From Paenibacillus_V sp046244365 (GTDB lineage: Bacteria > Bacillota > Bacilli > Paenibacillales > NBRC-103111), in assembly GCF_046244365.1 (NCBI RefSeq), contig NZ_CP176395.1, positions 4,340,001 through 4,404,000 on the forward strand: 64,000 nt of DNA, written 5' to 3'. A model generated the notes under the pieces. It saw only the letters and a program-made list of their open reading frames with translations, ran no database searches and was not told the DNA's origin. The translations under genes and the position numbers were made by a program. Positions 59,569-64,000 of the stretch are shown here, piece by piece (positions within the stretch are counted from its first letter, which is position 1; the number at the start of each line of letters is the position of its first letter).

Positions 59569-60543
59569 ATGAATCTCATCAGTGCAAGTAAACAGCTTAT
59601 TTTCCCAGAAGCAAGTAAACCGACTGCCAATTGCCATGCATCGACGTTAGTTGTGATGCCTGACGGCTCGGTTATCAGCGCCTGGTTCGGCGGGACGAAG
59701 GAAGGGGATCAGGACGTCGATATTTGGGGAGCGATCCGAATGGACAGGGATTGGTCCGCTCCTTTTCGAATGGCTGGGGAGGCGGGAATTCCGCATTGGA
59801 ATCCGGTGTTGTTCGCAGATGCCGAAGGAATCGTTCATTTGTATTACAAAGTAGGCCACACCGTTGAAGAATGGGTGACGCGGGTCTGTACATCCCGGGA
59901 TGGCGGGCGTACGTGGAGCGAGTCGGTTGAGCTAGTCGCAGGCGACCGCAGCGGCGGAAGAGGGCCAGTGAAAAACAAGCTGATCATGCTGCAGGACGGA
60001 ATGTTGGCGGCTCCCGCTTCGATCGAAACGGAGGAGATATGGGACGCATTCGTAGACTTATCTTCTGATGGCGGTCGGTGTTGGAAGCGCAGCCAAGTGG
60101 TACCGATTGCTCATTCCGCGCTCAAAGGGAAAGGGATCATTCAACCGACTTTGTGGGAGTCAACTCCAGGTCACGTCCACATGCTGCTGCGCAGTACCGA
60201 AGGATCGATTTATCGCAGCGATTCATCAGATGGCGGAAGTACGTGGAGCGAGGCTTATGCGACGCCATATCCGAACAATAACAGTGGCATCGATCTGGTG
60301 CGGCTGTCGGACGCCAGTTTGGTACTTGTGCACAATCCTGTCCCTGGCAATTGGGCATCTCGATCGCCGCTGGTTGTTAGTCTGTCCGCAGACAACGGTG
60401 TGAACTGGCGCGAAATGCTGACGCTGGAGGGGGATCCTGGTGAATATTCGTACCCTGCCATTGTTGCGCAGAGGAACCGGCTATTCATCACATACACCTG
60501 GAATCGGGTGCAGATCGCTTTTTGGGAGCTTATACTCGAATAG
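59569..60543 (+). CDS. Sialidase-like (BNR repeat) protein
   Basis: 324 residues with at least four Asp-box motifs, S/T-x-D-x-G-x-x-W: 'SRDGGRTWSE', 'SSDGGRCWKR', 'SSDGGSTWSE' and 'SADNGVNWRE'. They lie on the six-bladed propeller of sialidases. The early 'MPDGSVISAWFGGTKEGDQDVDIWGAIR' region is typical of the related BNR glycosidase group in carbohydrate loci. No signal peptide, so it acts in the cytoplasm, probably on an imported fragment. ATG at 59569 follows GAGAGGAGAAGG; the earlier open frame overlaps the regulator gene. Confidence 0.85.
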   Translation: MNLISASKQLIFPEASKPTANCHASTLVVMPDGSVISAWFGGTKEGDQDVDIWGAIRMDRDWSAPFRMAGEAGIPHWNPVLFADAEGIVHLYYKVGHTVEEWVTRVCTSRDGGRTWSESVELVAGDRSGGRGPVKNKLIMLQDGMLAAPASIETEEIWDAFVDLSSDGGRCWKRSQVVPIAHSALKGKGIIQPTLWESTPGHVHMLLRSTEGSIYRSDSSDGGSTWSEAYATPYPNNNSGIDLVRLSDASLVLVHNPVPGNWASRSPLVVSLSADNGVNWREMLTLEGDPGEYSYPAIVAQRNRLFITYTWNRVQIAFWELILE

Positions 60544-60612
60544 ATAACAGTTCGGCTGGGGTCATGCTATTTGTCGGTATGTACCTTTGGCAGCCATAGC
60601 TCCAAAAAGCTC

Positions 60613-60720
60613 TGTCGGACGACAAGAACATAGCCCGATTAAAACCCGCATAACTTGCGGGTTTTTGATTTTAAAGGGTCAAGTTCTTGTCGCGGACGAA
60701 CGACAAGAACTTGACCCTTT
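60613..60720. repeat. TGTCGGACGACAAGAAC repeat, copy 2
   Basis: Same orientation as copy 1 and nearly the same sequence. It opens TGTCGGACGACAAGAAC, contains a terminator (60641-60666, AAAACCCGCA with TGCGGGTTTT), and then a perfect 20-bp hairpin at 60673-60720, left arm AAAGGGTCAAGTTCTTGTCG, right arm its exact reverse complement, with an eight-base loop. It stands 69 bases after the stop codon of the sialidase-like gene. Confidence 0.75.
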
Positions 60721-60832
60721 TGTCGAAGTAAAGTGCGGGAGCAGAAGAGTACTAAAAATTCCTTGTAAGTGATTGCCAAGGTTTTTGTTGTTTTGCTTGA
60801 TTACATATTCACAAAACCCGTATTTTATACAG

Positions 60833-60997
60833 ATGTCAGAAAATCTAATATATCAATTGTTACATCTACATGTCCCGCTTGTGTCTCATGATGGCAAAGC
60901 ACTTAACTATTTTGAAGTTACTAACTTTGGCTTCGAACTCTCTCCGACGACCATCGCTGAAGCTGAGAAGTCTCTAACAACCAATCCTGAAAAGTAG
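60833..60997 (+). CDS. Small hypothetical protein
   Basis: 54 residues from ATG 60833 (MSENLIYQLLHLHVPLVSHDGKALNYFEVTNFGFELSPTTIAEAEKSLTTNPEK). No ribosome site is obvious and the family is unknown. It ends eight bases before the next gene, so it may be the first cistron of the small operon. Doubtful. Confidence 0.35.
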   Translation: MSENLIYQLLHLHVPLVSHDGKALNYFEVTNFGFELSPTTIAEAEKSLTTNPEK

Positions 60998-61005
60998 AGG
61001 TACTT

Positions 61006-61263
61006 ATGTCCGAAAAAGTGTATTTTTTAACTATCTGCCTCCCGCTCGCAACGTTGTTACTCATCTTCGGTATGAGATATTTCTCAGCCATCCAACAGGC
61101 AAAGTATCGCTTCGCCAGTGATGAGGCCTACCGACAGATCGCGGAAAAAGCCGTTGCCGCCCAAACTCAGGCAGCGAACGCACTCTCTTCCCTCGACGCC
61201 ACACTTGTTGACGTCAATAATCGATTGACAGTGATCGAGAAGGTATTGAAAGAAGTCGAATAA
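61006..61263 (+). CDS. Small single-helix membrane protein
   Basis: 85 residues: one N-terminal helix (VYFLTICLPLATLLLIFGM) and a helical tail with heptad pattern ('AAQTQAANALSSLDATLVDVNNRLTVIEKVLKEVE'), probably a coiled coil. The ribosome site is AGAGG. Its function is unknown. It precedes a four-helix membrane protein by 62 bases. Confidence 0.65.
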   Translation: MSEKVYFLTICLPLATLLLIFGMRYFSAIQQAKYRFASDEAYRQIAEKAVAAQTQAANALSSLDATLVDVNNRLTVIEKVLKEVE

Positions 61264-61325
61264 ATTGATCAGTGGCCTGTACGATCAGAAGCCAATTGAA
61301 TCTACCAACCAAAAGGAGCTACCAA

Positions 61326-61793
61326 ATGAACGAAGTATCGTTGTTTCGACTATATTTACTCAGAGCTGTGTATCTTTTCATTGCCGTTGGTCTCGTTATT
61401 TTCCAATTTCCAGCGGTCATCCATCAAGCGATCTATCAGGATAAACCATGGGAGTTTATGGAAGGAGTAGTAGCTTGCATGCAGGTGGCCTTTGGGCTGC
61501 TGGTGATCATCGGAATCCGCTATCCGTTGCAGATGCTGCCTGTGCTTATGTGGGAAATGATTTGGAAGTCGATTTGGTTGTTAATTGTCGCGCTACCACT
61601 GTGGTTATCCGGCCAGATGGACGATTCAATCGTCGCGAATGTTTTTGCCTGCACCTTTGCGATTGTTATTCCAATTGCTATGCCTTGGTCTTACGTCTTT
61701 GCAAAGTACATAAGGACAGCAGGAGATCGTTGGACAAATACGACAGTACGGGGATCAGTTATGGTTAATCAGGAGAAGGCCACAACATTATAG
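61326..61793 (+). CDS. Four-helix membrane protein
   Basis: 155 residues with four transmembrane helices (about 9-29, 48-70, 74-95 and 100-122). I do not recognise a named family; the shape resembles small DoxX-like or unannotated integral membrane proteins. ATG at 61326 follows AAAAGGAG; the longer open frame to 61272 is not supported. A terminator follows. Confidence 0.7.
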   Translation: MNEVSLFRLYLLRAVYLFIAVGLVIFQFPAVIHQAIYQDKPWEFMEGVVACMQVAFGLLVIIGIRYPLQMLPVLMWEMIWKSIWLLIVALPLWLSGQMDDSIVANVFACTFAIVIPIAMPWSYVFAKYIRTAGDRWTNTTVRGSVMVNQEKATTL

Positions 61794-61818
61794 CAGTGAT
61801 ATTCCAGAATGAATTAGA

Positions 61819-61853
61819 AAACGGAGCCCGCAATCCTGCGTGGCTCCGTTTAG
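61819..61853. terminator. Terminator
   Basis: AAACGGAGCC and GGCTCCGTTT with a loop of about thirteen bases; it lies between convergent genes. Confidence 0.75.
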
Positions 61854-61869
61854 GTAGTTCCTGAACTCG

Positions 61870-63714
61870 TTACAATGATTTCTGCGGAGCAGTCTCCTCC
61901 TCCGTCCATACGATACGGCCTGACAAATCAATGTACCTCTCTGTTGATTCCCCGATGCTTACCTCCGCCATACCGTCTTGAAAATTGTCCGCCCATGTAT
62001 AGACAGCAGGGATTACAAGCGTCCCAAGCTTATTTACGTACCCCCAGTACTTTCCGAGTTTGACAGGAGCAAGGCCTTGGCGGAAATCATGGGCACTGTC
62101 GAAGATCGGTTCGATGACCATATCGCCGGATTTGTTAATGAAGCCCCATTTCGCTTCCCGGTCATTTTGCTGAACCTTCACCGCAGCCAGTCCCTCTGAA
62201 AAAGAGGACACATCCGAATATCGCGGCTCTATGACAAATGTCCCGGAAAGATCAATGAATCCCCACCTACCCTCAGGATCGGAAAATGCAGATGCTCCGG
62301 CAAGACCGTCCTGAAAATATTTGGCTTTCGAAAAGTTAGGGGGAATGACGGTCTTCCCCTGTTTGTCGATATAGCTGTAAGTCTCGCCATCTTTCGTTAC
62401 AGGAGATAAGCCTTCAGAAAAGTACTGGCCAAATAAGAAATTCCCTTGATAAGAAGGAGAAACGACTTCGTTCCCCTCTCGATCGATAAATCCTAAACGC
62501 ATAGTTCCTTGAAAATTGCCGGTTAATACAGCTGCAAGCCCTTCGTTAAAAGAGAAACCGTACGTATAACGTTTGGGAATAGCAGGTTTTCCCGATTTAT
62601 CGATGTAAGATGTTACAATCTCGCTTCCTTGAACATTCGTAACCACCCCCAAGCCTTCGTGGAAGGAGGATGCCACAGTAAAGGTCGGATCAATGACACT
62701 TTTACCTGTTTTGTCTATGTATCCCTCCAGATTCCCGTCCGGGGTATCAACGGTCACAACAGCCAGACCTTCCGAGAACCCGTGAATGCTTCTATATTGC
62801 GGATCAATCACCCAATTACCGGATCTATCGATAAATCCGTATATCCCCTTATGACCGGCAGGCCATAGAGGCCGATTATCTTTTTCTAATCTAGATGAAG
62901 TCGCATCAAGCAGCCCCTTAATCGAAGTGGAAACCGAGCCGTCCGCAACCATAGCGATGGGAGTTTTTCCTTCCGCATTGGGCAGCCATGGATCAGCTTT
63001 TGCGTCCAACAACAGTTGAACCAATTCCTTGTCATCTAATCGTATCGCTTGATGCAGTGCCGAATCTCCTTTTCCGTTCCTTGAGTCGGGATCCGCTCCG
63101 GCTTTCAGCAACGCTCGTACGGCATTAGGATCACGGGCTTCAATCGCCCTCTCCAGCAGCGTCATGCCAAAACCGTCCTCATAGTGGGGGTACGCCCCCG
63201 AGTCCAGCAACTGTCGGATCAAAGCGTCACTCCGGCGAATGACCGCCCTTCTGAGCTTTCCCTCGGCTGACGAAGCAATCTCAACTGTTCTCGTGGTACC
63301 ATTCCAATCCACTTCTCCTTTGACATTCTCGGTAACAAAGCGCAAAGGAACATAAGTTACCCCGTCGCGGATCGCAGGCGGAGCCGTGAGCTCAACCGAT
63401 TGTCCGTTCACCTTGGCTTTCCGGCTTCCGATCGAAAGCTCCATTTCCACGGATTTGCCCTTCCCCAGAACCGTCCGGGTTTCGTCGATCCAGAAAATTT
63501 GCAAACCAAGCTTCTCGAAGAACGGACGAAAAGGAACATAAACGCTATCCTCCAGAAGCTGTGCCCGCGGATCAAGCGGCAGTGGCCTCCCGTCCATGAG
63601 AACCTGGATTGGTTCCTCACTTTTGGAATCCGCATATAGCGTTGAGACTGGCGAGCAAAGCGTAACCGTAAGGAGAGCGGTGAGCAAACACGTTTGAAAT
63701 CGTCTATTTCTCAT
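61870..63714 (-). CDS. Secreted copper-amine-oxidase-N/ankyrin/WG-repeat protein
   Basis: 614 residues. Signal peptide 1-29 (LLTALLTVTLCSPVSTLYADS); a copper amine oxidase N-terminal-like domain (about 30-150, 'VYVPFRPFFEKLGLQIFWIDETRTVLG' and 'TYVPLRFVTENVKGEVDWNGTTRTVEI'); about three ankyrin repeats (about 175-270, 'GMTLLERAIEARDPNAVRALLKAGADPD'); then eight WG repeats plus a partial ninth ('YGFIDRSGNWVIDPQY', 'EGYIDKTGKSVIDPTF' and so on). It is likely attached to or sits outside the cell wall as a binding protein. ATG at 63714 follows GGGAGG. It starts two bases after the upstream minus-strand gene's stop, so they share a transcript. Confidence 0.88.
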   Translation of the reverse strand: MRNRRFQTCLLTALLTVTLCSPVSTLYADSKSEEPIQVLMDGRPLPLDPRAQLLEDSVYVPFRPFFEKLGLQIFWIDETRTVLGKGKSVEMELSIGSRKAKVNGQSVELTAPPAIRDGVTYVPLRFVTENVKGEVDWNGTTRTVEIASSAEGKLRRAVIRRSDALIRQLLDSGAYPHYEDGFGMTLLERAIEARDPNAVRALLKAGADPDSRNGKGDSALHQAIRLDDKELVQLLLDAKADPWLPNAEGKTPIAMVADGSVSTSIKGLLDATSSRLEKDNRPLWPAGHKGIYGFIDRSGNWVIDPQYRSIHGFSEGLAVVTVDTPDGNLEGYIDKTGKSVIDPTFTVASSFHEGLGVVTNVQGSEIVTSYIDKSGKPAIPKRYTYGFSFNEGLAAVLTGNFQGTMRLGFIDREGNEVVSPSYQGNFLFGQYFSEGLSPVTKDGETYSYIDKQGKTVIPPNFSKAKYFQDGLAGASAFSDPEGRWGFIDLSGTFVIEPRYSDVSSFSEGLAAVKVQQNDREAKWGFINKSGDMVIEPIFDSAHDFRQGLAPVKLGKYWGYVNKLGTLVIPAVYTWADNFQDGMAEVSIGESTERYIDLSGRIVWTEEETAPQKSL

Positions 63715-63716
63715 CA

Positions 63717-64000
63717 CTATGGTTTTCCTCCCGCAGCATTTCCGAATATGGATGTCATCTGAAACAAATCGCTGTCCTTCAGCTTCCACTGGCCTTCATC
63801 CGTACGTACGACCTGATACCAATTCTCTTGCACCTGATCGAATATTTCCGCGAAGTCATAGCTTCGGTTGCGCTGTTTGGTTTTCACCATATAAGTTGAA
63901 GTCCCATATGCCTCGGCTTGTATTGAGGTAACATCGTTTTTCCACTGCTTTCGCATAAAATAAGGCGCCAAGGCGGGCGAACGCTCGACGATGGATAATC
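63717..64000 (-). CDS. Hypothetical protein, C-terminal part
   Basis: The frame runs past the right window edge; about 94 C-terminal residues are visible (...APYFMRKQWKNDVTSIQAEAYGTSTYMVKTKQRNRSYDFAEIFDQVQENWYQVVRT...). The segment looks like the end of an exported conserved protein with a beta-rich domain; the family is not recognised. Its stop is two bases before the WG-repeat gene start, so it is the upstream member of that operon. Confidence 0.6.
   Translation of the reverse strand, partial: LSIVERSPALAPYFMRKQWKNDVTSIQAEAYGTSTYMVKTKQRNRSYDFAEIFDQVQENWYQVVRTDEGQWKLKDSDLFQMTSIFGNAAGGKP

Overview
The window reads as chromosomal DNA of a spore-forming, Gram-positive Paenibacillaceae bacterium (Paenibacillus/Cohnella type). 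The clues are a SleB-type cortex hydrolase, YesM/YesN-type two-component genes beside LplB/YtcP-type sugar permeases, a SigY-like ECF operon, strong AGGAGG ribosome sites, and c-di-AMP and c-di-GMP riboswitches of the Bacillota type. No rRNA, tRNA or CRISPR array was found.

Layout. 1-11 kb: SRPBCC/ArsR pair, an MFS transporter between two dif-like sites, SleB-like hydrolase, lone ABC ATPase, DUF4091 protein, M24 peptidase, HrpB helicase, DUF445 protein. 11-20 kb: c-di-AMP (ydaO/yuaA) riboswitch with a secreted CAP protein, orphan MacB-type ATPase, esterase, ECF sigma/ABC-export operon, and a second ABC exporter behind a 26-bp palindromic operator. 20-29 kb: beta-carbonic anhydrase, MATE pump, Mug-type glycosylase, YfcE-type phosphoesterase, AraC regulator divergent from a sulfatase, CNNM/CorC-type protein, secreted protein next to an 88-bp tandem duplication. 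29-39 kb: OmpR-type two-component pair, BMP-type binding protein, c-di-GMP riboswitch driving a chemoreceptor, a regulator with two MerR domains, acetyltransferases, Ogt, tyrosine recombinase. 39-43 kb: two more dif-like sites, then cysJI (NADPH sulfite reductase).

43-50 kb is AT-richer accessory DNA. It holds fragments of a rhamnosidase, an integrase, a transposition ATPase and a small frameshifted gene, plus a stop-riddled reverse-strand gene. Among these sit an intact dual-core hybrid sensor kinase, a methyltransferase and arrays of short transposon-end-like repeats. 50-60.5 kb holds an Old Yellow Enzyme and a complete sugar-uptake locus: two permeases, a binding lipoprotein, an FAD oxidoreductase, a YesM/YesN-type two-component system and a sialidase-like protein. 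A roughly 105-bp repeat starting with TGTCGGACGACAAGAAC sits directly before 43 kb and again after 60.5 kb, in the same orientation. The window ends with small membrane proteins and a secreted copper-amine-oxidase-like/ankyrin/WG-repeat protein.

The most unusual signal is a family of four 28-bp sites with the 11-6-11 geometry of dif. Two flank a single MFS gene and two sit between a Xer-like recombinase gene and cysJI. This suggests Xer-mobilised gene modules on this chromosome. A second signal is the set of repeats and transposase debris that brackets 43-60.7 kb.
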